Shown one piece after another: positions 11,428 to 25,100 of a stretch of 64,000 nt of DNA. Source of the stretch: Lunularia cruciata (taxonomy: Eukaryota; Streptophyta; Marchantiopsida; Lunulariales; Lunulariaceae); NCBI GenBank assembly GCA_948567375.1, contig OX419755.1, forward strand, positions 77,708,931-77,772,930. Reading direction: 5' to 3'. A program made the translations under genes and the position numbers. The notes beneath the pieces were generated by a model that was not told the DNA's origin, searched no databases, and saw only the letters and a list, made by a program, of their open reading frames with translations. The first letter of the stretch is position 1. The number at the start of each line of letters is the position of its first letter.

Positions 11428-13560
11428 ATGCCTACCCCTCTACACCAGATTGGTAGAGATGTCTATCTATATGCCAAATCCTCTATCATACACTCAAATG
11501 TCCTTGGTCCAATGATATCACCAAGACACCCATAATCCTCCTATCAAATGCTCTTAGATATGATAAGAAGGTCATAAAAGGGAGAAATGTGCAAAGAAGG
11601 CAAGTTGGTCTCTGAGCAATCCTAGAGGAAAGTATACCAAATGCCATGTGTGGATCTCCTAGTAGAGAGAGGTCATCCACATGAAGAATATCCTCTGCAA
11701 GGGCTACGTCTAAGAAGCTTGTGACAAAATCCTCAAATCCTATTGGCACTCCAAGAATATATAGGCCAATTATAAATACAATGCACCCTTTTGGAAGTTG
11801 GAAGTGAGGAGGAATACCTAAAGGGGACCATGGTCTACACTTTGATACCTTGATTCTCAAGCTTACAAGATAAAGCTCAATAGTCAAAGGCCTACCTAAT
11901 CTGATCTACATGGCCCACAAATGTGTGTATCATTTGCCAAGGAGCAAAAAACATAAGTGGCATGGCCAAAATAGTAAATAAGAGCGCTCTAAAGTAAGCC
12001 ATGGCAAATAAACATCTCCCTAAAGGATCTACTTATTGTATACAAATGACCAACTCCAAGACAATGATTCCTTCCTATAAGAAACCATGTTCTTAATAAA
12101 AGAAGAAGAAGAGCAAGTAGAAAGACCACATGAAAGGGATAAGACTCGTCGAGCATCCACAGACTTCCCTAAGCTCTCTAAAGATAGATGCAAGTGAGAC
12201 ATTATTTAAATCATTCTCAATATCCACCTTTAGAATAACCCATTCGGGATGGATATTTAGGAGTACTATAATGCGTAAAGATATAGCCTTACAACCTCCA
12301 TGTGTAGCAATACCAAATTGATGTGGATTGAGGTGCTATTGGAAGTGAGAGCAATGCTAAAGGACAATGGTATGGCTAACAAGATACAAAAAGACCTCCC
12401 TAATAACAATTGGTCTATTGGCTCTTGTGCTTTTCTCCATCACAAGGAGTCAACTGGCACTTAACACCTTACAAATTGATGTAGAAATCTCTCTCCTTGC
12501 TATTACTACAACTGCCTAAAATAGCTTGGTAAAACCACTAGAGGGACAATTTGGTTGGAAGCAATCTTTAAGATGCTCATATACCATCTTTGACAAATCT
12601 CTCAAGGAGAGGCATGGGGTAGTGCATAATGCTTGTGCAAAATGTGGTCTATCAATCATAAAAGCTGTTGAAGTTGATAAGCTAAGACCTCTAGTGGTAC
12701 TCCTTCTCTTGCAACATTGTAATGAGTGTAAGGAAGAGATAGTCTCATCAATTGGACTGGCCATAGACAAAGGGTGTAGGGCTCATGTTGCTCTATTATT
12801 ACTCTTTTGCTTTGTCCCAATATCCTACACCGTCATAACCAAGTGGAATAGTATCTTATAATTGAACCTATCTCCTATGACATGCATCTAATATAGACTC
12901 CACCTATAGGGTAGCCCAATCCCCCACTTGGAATTTATGAAATCTAGCAACCACTTCTCTTTGTCCCTCCTCCTTTTCTAGTCTAACAAAGATACCATCA
13001 GGGGAGTAAGAGGAATAAGAACCACACTAACTCATTCATGGGAACACGAGCCAATCTATTAAGTGGTATGCAAAAGTCCTATATGTACTCATCATAGAAT
13101 GTATGAGAAAGTCTATGGAAACTAGAAATGTGTGTATAAGGAAACTAGTCTCAAATAACCCCAAAATACAACCCATTTGAGATGCTAGTCACGTCCACGA
13201 CTTGCTCGGTATCCTTGGGGCGGTCAATGAAGAGACAAACAAAGCATATGTAATCCCCAAGTGTCAATGATCTAGATGTGATTGCTTGCCTCACATGAAC
13301 ATCCCTAGTGGTCTAATCATAATCCTTGTGTATATTTCTAACATGAGCCTTTACTACTTGTGTGGTAAAGAGTTGATGGCACATTGGGCATGGTGTATCA
13401 TGAGCTACTCTATACAACCTCATATGGGACAGTGAAGCCATAACTAGCACAAGAATAATGATAATAACACATAGTGCTGCTTTCCATAGCTCCCCATGCC
13501 TACAAAGCCATAATCCACTCACACCTATCTCTTGTGAATATATGCTAAATCTCAAAATCT
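11428..13560 (-). pseudogene. Degenerate non-LTR retrotransposon (LINE): C2H2 zinc finger plus reverse transcriptase
   Basis: Read on the minus strand. The N-terminal C2H2 finger is at about 13390-13310 (CPMCHQLFTT...HVRNIH). RT follows from about 12620 to 11430: YEHLKDCFQPN, then NRPIVIREVFLYLVS, QFGIATHGGCKA, KVDIENDLNNVS (motif A, normally D-x-E-N-A-F-N), then DPLGRCLFA, then the catalytic block decayed to LANDTH (normally ADD). The thumb is next (GVPIGFEDFVTSFLDVA, LGDPHMAFGIL, LCTFLPF, LRAFDRRIMG). Frames shift repeatedly and stops are frequent. The 3' end, where an endonuclease would be, is cut off at the chromovirus LTR. The zinc finger before RT and this thumb pattern point to an early-branching (R2/NeSL-like) LINE rather than plant L1. 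I infer the clade; RT identity is firm. Confidence 0.8.
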
Positions 13561-14869
13561 AAAAAACTATAAATTTTCATAATTTTCAATTTATATCTCC
13601 ATAATTTTCAAAATAAGTTCCAATAAAACTAAAATATGAAAACCAAGAAAATGAAATTGAAAATTCTTGACCCATCATTCTCATCATGAATTAATTATTC
13701 TAAACTCAAAAAAATCTAAATATATTCATATTTTTCTACTAGATTCTTTGTATCTTTCAATTTAGGTATCAAAAGAACTAAAATAAAAAAAGTGAAGAGG
13801 AACTACTCTCACTTGCGCGTAACAGGGGCTTTCGCTCTACAGTGAAATACGGGGCCAACAAATGGGTTTACTCATTTGCTACAAGCAAACATGCTCTAAA
13901 AATTCCAGAATTTCTCCTATCTCTCTCGTCCCCTCTCCCTCTCAAACGTCTCCCGATCCCACTTTTCCACTACTCCGCTTTTATACGATATGCACTTAAT
14001 ACAAAAAATAAGAAGTTAGTCTCCAAGACCTCGTTGCTTTTGGACACGGATTCCCTTACCTCTAAACCTTCAACCTTATTTCATCAAGTCACTTTCAGTC
14101 ATAAAATTAAATAGAATAAAAATATTGTCATTATAGTAAACTAATGCTAAGGATTTGGATTCCAAAGCCCTTAATCTGTTTACACGGAGATCAACGGAAT
14201 AGCTCAATAGGGTTACTCCAACTTAGTGATTATTTAAGAATGGTTTAATGGGATCTTTGTATACGTGGAGTAGCTTGGCCTCAAAGCTCCACTTAAATGA
14301 AATCTCCAAAGGTTGATAGATTTAGCATCCGCATCTATGATATTCACAATTCTCTTTTACTTAAACCGCATCCATCAATGCAGTTTCATACCATAAATTG
14401 ACATTTGAATCCGTTCACCATTTACCTTATCATCCTCATGTGTGCACCTTGTTTTTGGTGACTGCCTCGTAGTTCTTGGTGGTAATTTCTTGCTACCTAG
14501 TCCGGTATAAAAATTCAATTTGTCTAAATATTCTATATCCTTCAATATATATATTACATTTTTCTCTATTATAATATTTAAACAATGTTCTTGGTTTATC
14601 AATCCATTAATTTTTTAATTTTTTAATATTTATAATGCATGTTTTGAAAATTAGAATTTCTAAATAGTGTACTGGATGTTTATATCAAATTCACTCAGAA
14701 TAAATAATCTTTATACATAATATTTGCATTCTCTAATTCTCAAATATGTAGATTCATATCAATATTGAGAGTTAAATCCTGTGGGATACTATTGTGCTAT
14801 CTAAACACATACCGAGGTACCGTAAAGTCAATGGAAGAATTCTCCGTCCATTCTGTTAGTTTGAGAGGA
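13561..14869. other. AT-rich intergenic stretch, no gene recognised
   Basis: The sequence is AT-rich with short poly-A/T runs, bridging the LINE relic and the GC-richer upstream region of the deubiquitinase gene. Short open frames (for example 13842-14114) show no domain and no codon-level signal I recognise. Confidence 0.5.
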
Positions 14870-15589
14870 GGGATCTCCATCCAATGCTCGAACGTTCTGT
14901 TGGTTTTGCTGCTGCGCGAATGTGGTGATCAGGAGGAGGGGACGCTGCCGCTGGTGGTGTTGTTGTCGGGTGGGGCTTACCTCTTATTCTGCAGCAGAGC
15001 AGGTGTGCTCGCTCTTCTTCTCTCTTCTACGTTTTAGGAGTTTGGTCGAGAGGGAGCACAGCAGGGGTGTGTGGTCCGGGCTGGTCTTTGACATGTGCTT
15101 TTCGCTGCGTAGCGTCTTGGCCTACAACTGTTACTATAGTAGTGTGGCAGCTGCGAGCACAAAAGGCGCTTTTGGAACTTGAGCGGGAGGAAGGAGAGGA
15201 CGAGTAGGAGCGAGGAGAAGATGGGAGAATCGGGGAGGAGGAAGGAAGTGGAGTAGTGTATGAGTGATTGGAGTATATCAGGAGAAGTTTGGTAGAGGTG
15301 GACGAGGAGTTTAGGGCGTGTGGCGATCGGAGGAAAGGTAGGGAAAGCGCAGGAAGAAGGACGGGGTGGAAGTGAATGCAAGGCACGGAAGGGAAGCAGG
15401 AGCAGAGAAGGGAGACGATGAAATATGAGCGGGAAGTGGCTGCGCAACTGTGAAAGCGGGATTCGGAAATATAAGGTAGGAAGGCAAGGAAGCAAGTGAA
15501 GGGTGAGGCGACGGTGAGATAGTGGGAATCGGTGGAAAGAGGGGACCGAAACGGAGGCGGTGGATCAAGGGATAGACGAGCAGATCTGG
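14870..15589 (+). promoter_or_regulatory. Probable promoter and 5' UTR of the MINDY-type gene
   Basis: Base composition changes sharply to G/A-rich on the plus strand (many GGAGGAAGG-type runs at about 15180-15540) just before the first coding exon. There is no clear TATA box at a fixed distance. The long minus-strand open frames here (15027-15674) are by-products of the stop-poor purine composition. The transcription start cannot be fixed from sequence. Confidence 0.4.
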
Positions 15590-18500
15590 ATGGGTGAGCA
15601 TGATGATGAGGAGCTGCAGAGGGCGTTTCGCATGAGCTTGCAACCTGTACCGGATGCAAAGCGCAGCAAGCCACGAGACAATGCTACGCTTTCCTCTCCT
15701 CCAGCCTCTCCTTCTTCGCCCACGGAGACCGCCGAAGCGAGAGATCGGCGGGCGCAGAGGGAGATTCTTGCAGCGGCAGCCGAGCAGAGGAGGACGAGGT
15801 CCATGGCTCGAGGGGGCTCCCCTGGCTTCATTGATCCTACTGTGTCATCTTCTTCTCAGGTCGACGCGGTCAGTGAACACCGCAGTCCCAGCAAAGGTGC
15901 CGCGCCAGTCCAAGATAGACTGCAAGGTCAAGCTAGTGTGAGAGAACTGGGTGAAAAAAGCGTCAGAGGAAAGAGACGGGTTGAATATGAACGACAACAG
16001 CTTCCATATCGTTTGGCGGAGCAGTTGCATACAATGGTGTTTGGGACGAATATGTCTAAGGACGTTCTTGCTCAGTGGTGTAATCAAGGATTTAGGTGCG
16101 TTCTTTGATCCTCCGGAGTAATTTTCAAAGTTGGTCTTCAAGTCATGGACTGCTGTAGCGCAGTCGTAGATAATCACCTTGGGCCAATCGGCTTGGTTTG
16201 TTGATGCCAGTATCCGAGTATCTCAAAAAATGAGTTGACGAAGATTGTGCAAGGGACCTTGAGTCATCATCTCCTGTAATGAAATCTAGTTTCCGGTTGG
16301 TAGGGTGGTTGGGTTACTCTGCTCCCACACTGAATTTTCCAGAATCTTGAATGGAAAGAACGGTGAACCCATGCTTGTTTTGAAGAACAAGTTTCCACAT
16401 TGTTTGTATTCATTTCATGATGACAATCACTGCATACGTTTCGACGCGAACGGGGAATACCACTTTTTCTGCAGGTGATAATTATTAGACAGTTGACTCT
16501 TGGACTTGGGACGGGGCCTACAGTTGTGATCTGAGGCTGTATTAGTACAACCCAGTGAAAATCTGTGTTACTTCTTCATATTCATCGGGAGCTCGGATCA
16601 GCTCTACGCAAACTCTTCAGATTATACCCAGATGGGGATGGGATTGTAGCTAAGGAATTCTGACTTGGCTCGCAAAATTTCACACATCTGACTGCTCCCC
16701 AATTGCAGCTCTGCTGGTCCATAGAGTATTGGTTCTAATAAACTGTAATAACTATGGTGTTAATAACCATGAATCACGCTGCGTAAGATGGAATTTTTGC
16801 TCTCAGTAGATAGTTTATGATTTGTGCACATTTTGTGCTTATGGGCCGAGAGAGGTGGAATCTAGTTTACATACTGGACTCTCGTGTAATTAGGAACATA
16901 TGCAAGTTACCTCCCGGGGTTAATGTTAGGGTAACCTCTCTTGCTCCCTTGAACGGGAATGGTGGATGTTCGTTTGACACTTGAGGTATGCGTTGAACTT
17001 TGATGTCTGTGCGTCGTTCCTTTGTCTGCGAAAGGTGGCCGACACCTGCCGTTAAGTCAAATAACGTTTGTCGGACAACCTAATTTGCTCCAGTTGATAT
17101 GTTATAATTTTGTTTGAACTCATTGTCTTCCCGCAGATTCAGTCCTGATCAGGAGACTTCTCTTGGATTGGTTCAACGAGAAGGTGGGCCTTGCGGAGTA
17201 CTTGCGCCAATACAGGTTACTGTTCGATTAAAACCTACTTCTAGATTTCTTGTGTTCTTTTACTGCTCCAAGCTCGTTTGTTGACGATAAACACAGGCCT
17301 TTCAGAGTTGCTGCTCTGTGTGTAAGATATTGGAACAAAGGGACATGTGTTAATCTATTTGCTCTTTTGCTGCAAATAACTCTACAGACGACATAATTCG
17401 TACATTCGGTACTTGTAGTGTTGCTATGTTTTCCCATTTGTTCCGATTGGTTGGAGCATGTGATTGATTCGTGTGAGAGGGACTTCTAAGGGGTGTTTGA
17501 ATAAGTATTATTAGGCGGTGAGTAGGGTTCTTGAGAAAGTACTGTTGAATTTATTATAGTTGCTGTAAACCCTGATTCTATCTTCTGCTTGGGCAGGCTT
17601 TAGTACTGAAGTACCTCCTATTTGTCCCGGAAGATGAGGCTGATGCTCAACTATTTGGGAACAGGGGCATCGTTGCATCTCATTCTGGCTTCTCCGAGAA
17701 GGCTAGTATCGGCGGTGAACCGCTTGATTCCAGACTTGTGTTCACTGACTCTCAAAGGACAAGGTAACTATTTTATGAATTGTGTAATTAGTACGTTAGT
17801 CAAACTCTGTCGCTTTTCTTTTTATCTTTGAGTTCAGTTTTAGTAAGAAGTTCGTAAATTATCCCTTAGCTGTCTGAAACTTCAATGTTCACGACTGCTT
17901 TCTGCAACTTTATTTCGAACTACTGCATGTCCCTCAATTGCATTTCTGATGATTCATCTGCAAGTAGTGGGACATTATCCTCGCCATCTGTAAAATGATT
18001 GAGAACATTGAAAGATTTTAGGTAAATTATTACTGAAACATATTAGGATCTTATGTCCTCGAATGTTTCACAGCTCTGACTTTCGCATTACTCTGCGTTA
18101 GTCGAAGTTTAAAGGGCGAAACTTCTTTTCCACTAATTACAGAATGGTGGTATAGGGCGTTAGTCCAGTCGATTAACAATGAGATAATGCAAGACGCTGC
18201 TTTTCTGAACGTTACAGCTGCTTGCACTAACAAGTACTTGCCTGCAGGTACATATTAATCACACCATTCTAGGCTTAGATAATCATCAAGGTTATTATGG
18301 TACTAACCCTCGTCTGAAGGCAAATGCATGTTTACCTCTCTATGTAACTGGCAGTTTATGAAGATTTGACGACGTTACTGTCAAATGTCAGAGTCAAGTC
18401 CAGTCAGACGTGGGTATGGAACTGGGTTGTTTACGACGGGTTCTGTATTCCATTACTCAATATAGGGCATTAGTCCGAGCGATGGGAGAGACGCTATGGA

Positions 18501-21500
18501 GAGCCGGTGGGAAGGAAGGAGCAATATTGGTATTTCTTGATATTCCTGGTTTTGCTGCAGAAGACATCTCCGAAGAGCAGGAGCAAGACGAGGTTCGTGT
18601 GCAATCTTGGTCCCTTGCTCCCGTGAATGTTGTAGTCGTTATCTGATCCACATCTCGGCTAACTTACGAATAGATTTCTTTCTTGAGTACCCCAAGTTAT
18701 GTGAACGATATAGGTCCCAGCTGTTCTTGCCAGGCACGACTTCTGCCATGTAGATTTCCAGAACAAGTATCTTCTTCTTGGTGGTTTACTGGAATGATTT
18801 CAGAATTTTTTCACTTCTAAGTAGTTGGAAGAATGTGCTTCATGCTGCCTCTCCTTTTGTGCGATCGAACTTCGGTGGAAGCACCTGTGAAATGGGAAGG
18901 GACGAGTGGTGATAATTGATCCTTGTGTGGTGGCATTTCAGATAGCAGCAAGAGCACTGGATGGTGTAGCCCTTGATTCAGTTGCGGAGTTTCATAGGCT
19001 AGTCAAAGTTTGCGCAGTGACGTCCATCTCCTCTCTTCATCTCCAGCTCCAGAATCTGCTTCCGGCATTTAGAAGTCGTATGGGCGCCCTCTTACTTCTA
19101 TTTTCAGTACTTCTATCGCGGGGCTTGGTATATATCCAATCTCTCTCTAAAGTAGGGATTTATTCAGGACCTCTTGTAGCGATAGTTCCATGCACCATCC
19201 ATGATTTTTCCCCTCTGAACTAGGTCAGACATAGGGCTTCTGTCAGTAGTAAGGCCTCATGGTTGTTTTAGTCAATACACTATGTCTAGATCTCCTGTTC
19301 TTCGAACGGCTTCTGCTCTCATTTCCTATGTCAGGCAGAAGTGTTTGTCTCGTGGTAATGCTTCCGAGTGGAATTTTTGGATCTGGTGTCATTTTGGTAG
19401 TCAAGGACCGTTTACCTCCAATGTCTTAGAAAAGTCAAGATTTACTGGCCACTTCTTGTACGTATAGCTCATTTACAGTAGTACATATCAAGATATCGTG
19501 GTTTCATAGAAATGTCCAATCTCAGTGTTATCTTTTGTCTTCTGCTGATTAACACGCAAGTTGCTCATATGCGCTTCTTTCAATGCAAATGTACAGTTCT
19601 TTGCGTGCTACACTAACGCTCGCACTGGGGTCCGCACCTCCCAATTCTAAATGAATAAATAAATGTATAACTCGAGTTTCTTTTCACAGGATGCCATACA
19701 ATCTGATCGGGATGATCCTGAGCAACCGCTCGTCACTCCCCCTTTTGGTCATGCATCACAGGTATATTTCTCAATTTTTTATAATGTCATGTTCTGTAGG
19801 CCAAATTTGGTACACGCAAATGTGAGCTGTTGGTGCTGTAATGGTTTAGTATTCAGACATGGAAGTCTAGGGTACATAATCATTAAATGGGCAAAGCCAC
19901 TCAATTTCTTTTCGCCAGACCATCAGGACAAATGCTAAAACTTCTGGATACGTGCTTAAGCACCATCTTGATCTCCATGGCCGGAGTCAAACTTACCTTC
20001 CCATCAAATCAAGCTTTGCCTCACCTGTCAGGAATAGCACTTACATGTCAGAGACGAAGATGCCGCTAGTTTAGAGTCTTGGGGTCCATAACGGAATCCA
20101 AAGATACAGACAACAGGACAAATTGGCTGTTGTTTACACCTTTTCGGACAGAGCTTTGAGGCTGCGGAAAGTATCTGATCATGAATCTTTAAGATTCTAA
20201 TCCGACGTTCCAGGAGAGACACGGTAGTCATTTTCCATCTAGACATCGGTCTCAGTTGGGTTGTTGTGATGGCGAATCTCTCAACTGGTCAGCTTGTTGC
20301 ACCAGTGAGGTAGGAAGCCATTCAAAAACATTAAACTCTTAAGTCATGCTAGCATTGCGAATAAAGTACCGACCTTTGCTCCGCATGGTTATAGAAAGGA
20401 AAGTTTTCCAGCTCTTCATTTGCCATGAACAATAGGTAGTAAACCAGCCAAAGGTGGGTTCTGGCTGTAAAAGAGCTTGGCTTTCCAAGTCTAATGGCCT
20501 ACTTTTTCTGGTCCAGGTTAACTAACTGGAGTGCTATATTCTGATCGCGACAAGAGTTGGTCCAAGTGTTCCCTATGAGGAACAATTCTTCCTCTCATTT
20601 CTGTAGGTGTTTCTCCACTTGCGCTTGTTTCCAGTGCTTGTAGCTACCTAGGCTTCCGTTTACTACTAATCTTATTTTCTCTTTTACATGCTTAGCGTGT
20701 AAGAGAAATCGATAAACACATTTGGCTAATTCGCCAGATGATTCTGTATCCAAGAAAGGCTACCCTTGCAACTTAAATGGTCTCACTCTAGCTTTGTTGT
20801 GATTGCAATATCTACGGGCTCGGGTCTATGTCTCCTTAGAGTTGGTCGATGTGCGAGCTTGTGTGGGGATGAACATATATTCTCCCAGGTCGAATCTTTT
20901 CAATCTTTACGCGAATTATTGTCTTGAACGGAACAAAGTTGGATAATGAAAGAGTTACTAGTCATCTAGATGATACATCTCAAAGAACGACTTGGAGCAG
21001 AACATTTTGCGCTTGAAGTCTCAGAAGAGTAAAATGAGGAAACTATACTGATTGACTTGGTGGATGCAGCCCGAAGGAAGCATGCGGCAATGCAAAGTTA
21101 CACTTCTTGTTGTTCAAATGTATCTATTCTGCTGAAGAGAATGCTCCTTGGCAGTCTCGGCGCATATAATGCACTTATTTTGGTATACTAAGCTCCAAAC
21201 TTAGAGCATGCTTATAATGCTGCACCACGTGGGTGTGAAACGGATTTCGCAATCCATTACTCAGTAATATGGCACTCATGCACGGGGCAGAGGCTGTAGA
21301 GACATCTTTTTTTCTCTATTGGGTTTTGCTGACGTGAATGGTTTGATAAGTGATACTATCCTCCTTGTTTTCTCCTATGGACAGGAAATTGTCAATCTAT
21401 TGCTGTGTGGACAAGCTGTACCCAATGTGTTTGATGGGAGCATGGACTTGGGCGGAGGAATGTGCTTGAAAGGGATACCCACGAGCGTGGAAGTTGGTTT

Positions 21501-22185
21501 TCTGACTCTTCTCGAGTCTCTCAACCTATGCAAAGTTGGTCAGCACCTAAAACGACCAAGATGGCCGATTTGGGTGGTCGGCAGTGAGTCACACTACACG
21601 GTCTTGTTTGCATTTACCACTTCAGTCCAGGACGAGAGTGATATTGAGGACAGAGAAGCAAGCATACGCCAAGCTTTTGACGCCCAAGATCAGAGTGGAG
21701 GGGGAGGCTTCATCAGTCTGGATGCTCTTCATCAGGTCTTGAGTGATCTTAATATTGACATGCCTCCGGATCTATTCAACAGCCTCTGCAGCAGTGACAT
21801 AGTCGTGTGGAATGATTTGTGGCAAGCTTTGTGCCAAGTGGAGAAGAGCAAAGGTGGCCTCCAAGACACGTCCACGTCTCTGGGCAAAAGACATTTTGAG
21901 CTTTATCACTTCAATGGAATCGCAAAGACTGTTGCCACTGTGGGGAATGTGACACGTCAGCGACCCAAGTTGACAATGCTACGAGTAACCGTTCCGCCGA
22001 AGTGGACTCCTGACACAGTCTTGGTTGAGGAATACAAGGCAGCGGCACAGGATGGCACGATCATGACCGACAGTGGAGCTGTGAAGGAAGAGCCCGCACA
22101 GCACGCGCCTCTTGTAGACTGCATTCGTACTCGGTGGCAACGTGCTTCCTGTAATTGGTCGAACGACGCACCAAGTATTGTGTGA
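15590..22185 (+). CDS. MINDY-3/FAM188-type deubiquitinase with N-terminal UIM, seven exons
   Basis: Spliced model: 15590-16095, 17137-17215, 17597-17763, 18466-18592, 18942-19127, 19690-19761, 21385-22185. It gives 645 residues with consistent GT/AG sites and phases. I start at the first in-frame ATG (15590). An N-terminal ubiquitin-interacting motif lies at residues 5-17 (DDEELQRAFRMSL), followed by a Ser/Arg-rich linker. The catalytic domain has Gln182 and Cys188 in LVQREGGPCGVLAPIQ and His449 in WVVGSESHYTVLF. Other family landmarks are LLLFSVLLSRG, FGHASQ and NLLLCGQAVPNVFDG. A degenerate EF-hand-like loop is at about 478-490, and the C-terminus has YHFNGI and CIRTRW. MINDY-3/4 proteases trim Lys48-linked ubiquitin chains; animal MINDY-3 is about 445 residues and lacks the N-terminal 150. 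The catalytic residues are intact, so activity is likely. The exon 4 boundaries are the least certain. Confidence 0.9.
18156..18247 (+). other. Exon-like sequence in intron 3 (decoy or duplicated exon-4 start)
   Basis: TATAG|GGCGTTAGTCC here copies the acceptor and first codons of exon 4 (TATAG|GGCATTAGTCC at 18461). Both continue the reading Arg-Ala-Leu-Val from exon 3. An in-frame stretch runs to CCTGCAG|GTACAT. Its 92-nt length leaves the wrong phase for exon 5, so inclusion would shift the frame. A third, decayed echo of the exon-4 acceptor region (ATCCATTACTCA...GGCACTCATGC) lies at about 21252-21305 in intron 6. Confidence 0.4.
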
Positions 22186-25100
22186 AACTAATCACAGGAG
22201 ATAATCTAGTCACCAATTATGCCCAGTTGTTCTTCAGTTTTCTCGAAGCCACATTGGTTTTCTGCGACAAGAGTTCGTGCCACCTGATTCTCAAGAATTG
22301 TTCTTCATACACTCAGTGGAATAGGTGGCGACAGGTCCCTACTGTCCTTGCTTTCACTGGCTCATCAACCTCTATCTTGGAACCTGGAGTATGTGCCCTG
22401 TAAAATAGTGAGTGGATGAATGTGACGACCTCTTCCCACACGAGAGTTGAATGGGACTTCTCGGGACCAAAGCCCATGAGTAGGCCCAGATCGAGGGTAA
22501 ATATCACGGCCAAAACCTGACTTATTGAAAACCTCGCTTTTGGCAACGCTGACCAGGAATCGTTGATCCAAGTTGCTGCACTGGAGGACGCCATTTTTCT
22601 CTTGAGGGTTCAACGGATTGTTTTCCAAGTGATACTTCACTAGAATAAGGGAGAATTTATATTCTTCTAATACCCTATTCAGGTGTAAAGTACACCTGAA
22701 TGGAGCTAGTTAGAAAGGGACCTTAATGAGCGTAATTTATTTACTGATAAGTTTGGATGGGTGCACCATTAGAACTTACTATGCAACAGTCACACTTCTG
22801 TCACTGAAAGCAGGTGAGAAATTTCAGAACTTTGATCACACCCGACAAGAGCTATGGTTGAATTTCCTACATGGGGAATATGCTTCGCGGAAAACTGCGG
22901 CATATTAAGCCATTATGCTTTGCAACTGGCTTGTACTGTAGTGATTTTATGGAGAAGAGGCGAAGAGAAAATGATTACTGAGGTACAAAATCTCGACATT
23001 TGCATGATCCAGGATACATTGCTTGTGGTACTGGTTGGTCGACTTGTTTTTGGGCTTACACTTATGTTTTTTATCTGAAATTACAGATTAGTGTAAGCCG
23101 GTTAGCTGTGTACTCTGGTGTCGATGGTATGTCTACATCGATATTATGCACGTTGGGCCTATTTGCATCAACAACTGACTTGCTTCGTTCAGATGGCGAG
23201 AGCCACCAAAGCGGATCGAGTCCTCAACATCAAGACTTCTTGCGTCTGTGTAGACCTCAAACTTTAGCTGCATTCACATCAGTACAAGTTGGCGATTCTG
23301 CGACTTTGCGACAGTAGTACTGCTTTGTTAGAAACTACCTTGAGCATCATGTCCTCTTCTCCTCATCGTAGAGGAGAAGAATGTTTCCCTTCTACTGCCT
23401 TGTCTTTCCTCGTTCTTCATTTTGGAACACTAGGTATCGAGATCTAAAATACGTGTGGATTGAAAAGGCAGGACGGTGATGTTTATGAGTACTGCGTAAC
23501 CTCCTGTTAAGCAAGTGTCTGCCTGGTAACTTTCTATGACCAAAAACTATTCTTAGCATTTGGACGACATAACCTTAAGCGATTTCGCAACTGATTACCG
23601 TCCTGAAGGTCTACTTTGACAGTCATCAGAATGGCAATACGCAATTTTGTTCGGTGATGTGAATGCACCTTCAGCAGCAAGATCATGAAGGATCCATACA
23701 ATTTGCATGTTTGTTGCAGTTACGTTAAGAGGATATCAACTTGTTATGGGTGGACAAATGGATAGGCCGTGGTTGCAGTTTCTTTGTGATGCAGGATACA
23801 TCTGCACCGCTTCCCTCCTTTGTTATCTGTGTCGAATGTTGTCTCTCGACCTACGATTTTTATCTTCACGAGATGACGCCTGAAACATCACAGAATACTT
23901 TTGGGAGACTTTTCTATTGAATAAAATGCATTTCGACCATCGGTTCTCATCTTTTATGATTAGCTGGCTAGTGTATGTCGGGTTTGCATAGGGAATGCAA
24001 CGAAGAACGTACAAATTATTACGAGCTGTCAAGATTGGTCTCATCGTACTTGGAGCGGGCTTGTTCTTCCGGACGCTTGAACACGACCTCAAGACTGCTG
24101 TCGTCGTACTCGGAGCCGGTTTGTTATTCCGGACGACTTAACACGACCTCGGGAGGGATGTGGGGTGTAGTTTTGAGCATTCAGATCTATGAATCTTGGG
24201 GAATTGTGGGAGCACGCTGGGTTTCGCTGTTTATAAGCTCTTCCGAGCAATATTTCATGGCCTTTCGTAACTGGCATAGAATTCGACTGAAGAAGGAAGT
24301 ATGTGGATGATAGTCCTCAGGGATCCCAAGGAACCGTACACACGTGATTCGGCGACTTTCTGCAATCCATGTGTAAACTGTTACCCTTTACTATTCATGA
24401 AGTGGATCGTTATGATCATAAACCTTTGTCCAATGGCCGCTTCAATATCGTGTCTTGTATTCTTGAGCTGATATGCTTCAAATCCGTAGGGTCAAAACCT
24501 TCTGTACCATTGTCCATATCAACGTCTGTCTCTGCTGTCCTCGAGGATACAGACTCTTTGCACAGATTGGACAACTTTCCTAATTCTAAAGTCAACATCA
24601 ACGTCATCCATTGTACCCTAGCGCGCATGCGATCGTTCTAAATCACTGGAGTCGCAAAGCACTTCCTTCAACGTCATCACTTGAGTACTTCGTGACTGTT
24701 CAGGTTATACATTTTGCTACGATAGGCATTTTGTAGCTCTTCAAACTTTTCCGCCTTATATTCTTTGAGCAGGTTGGTAGTGGTATGGTTCTACAGGGTT
24801 TGGACAAAATCAAAGTCTATCCTCCTCAAAACAGTCCTCTTGATACCCCTTCCCTGCTGCTACGGTACTTTCGTTCCACCTGACTATCTGCTTACTCTGT
24901 CTCTTCTCTCTGTTGTGTTATGCTTTGTACCTAACCAACAATAACGACCTTTGCGTCCCGCTACTGGTGTTGTAGATTGCACGATCGCATCTTGTCTCCC
25001 GGCCCCTACAATCTGCTTGATCTCCACATCCCCTCTGTAGCTTGTAACACAAAGTAACGGCTCTGTTCCTGAACTTTTTAGTCTCCCATACCATGATTAC

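Noticed and set aside
15560-15589. Ten-codon N-terminal extension of the MINDY-type ORF from a GTG
   Set aside because: GTG is not a normal start in plants. The first in-frame ATG at 15590 directly precedes the UIM.
15027-15674. 215-codon minus-strand open frame rich in Pro/Ser
   Set aside because: It lies opposite a purine-rich leader and overlaps exon 1 of the MINDY-type gene. No domain, and several frames are open at once.
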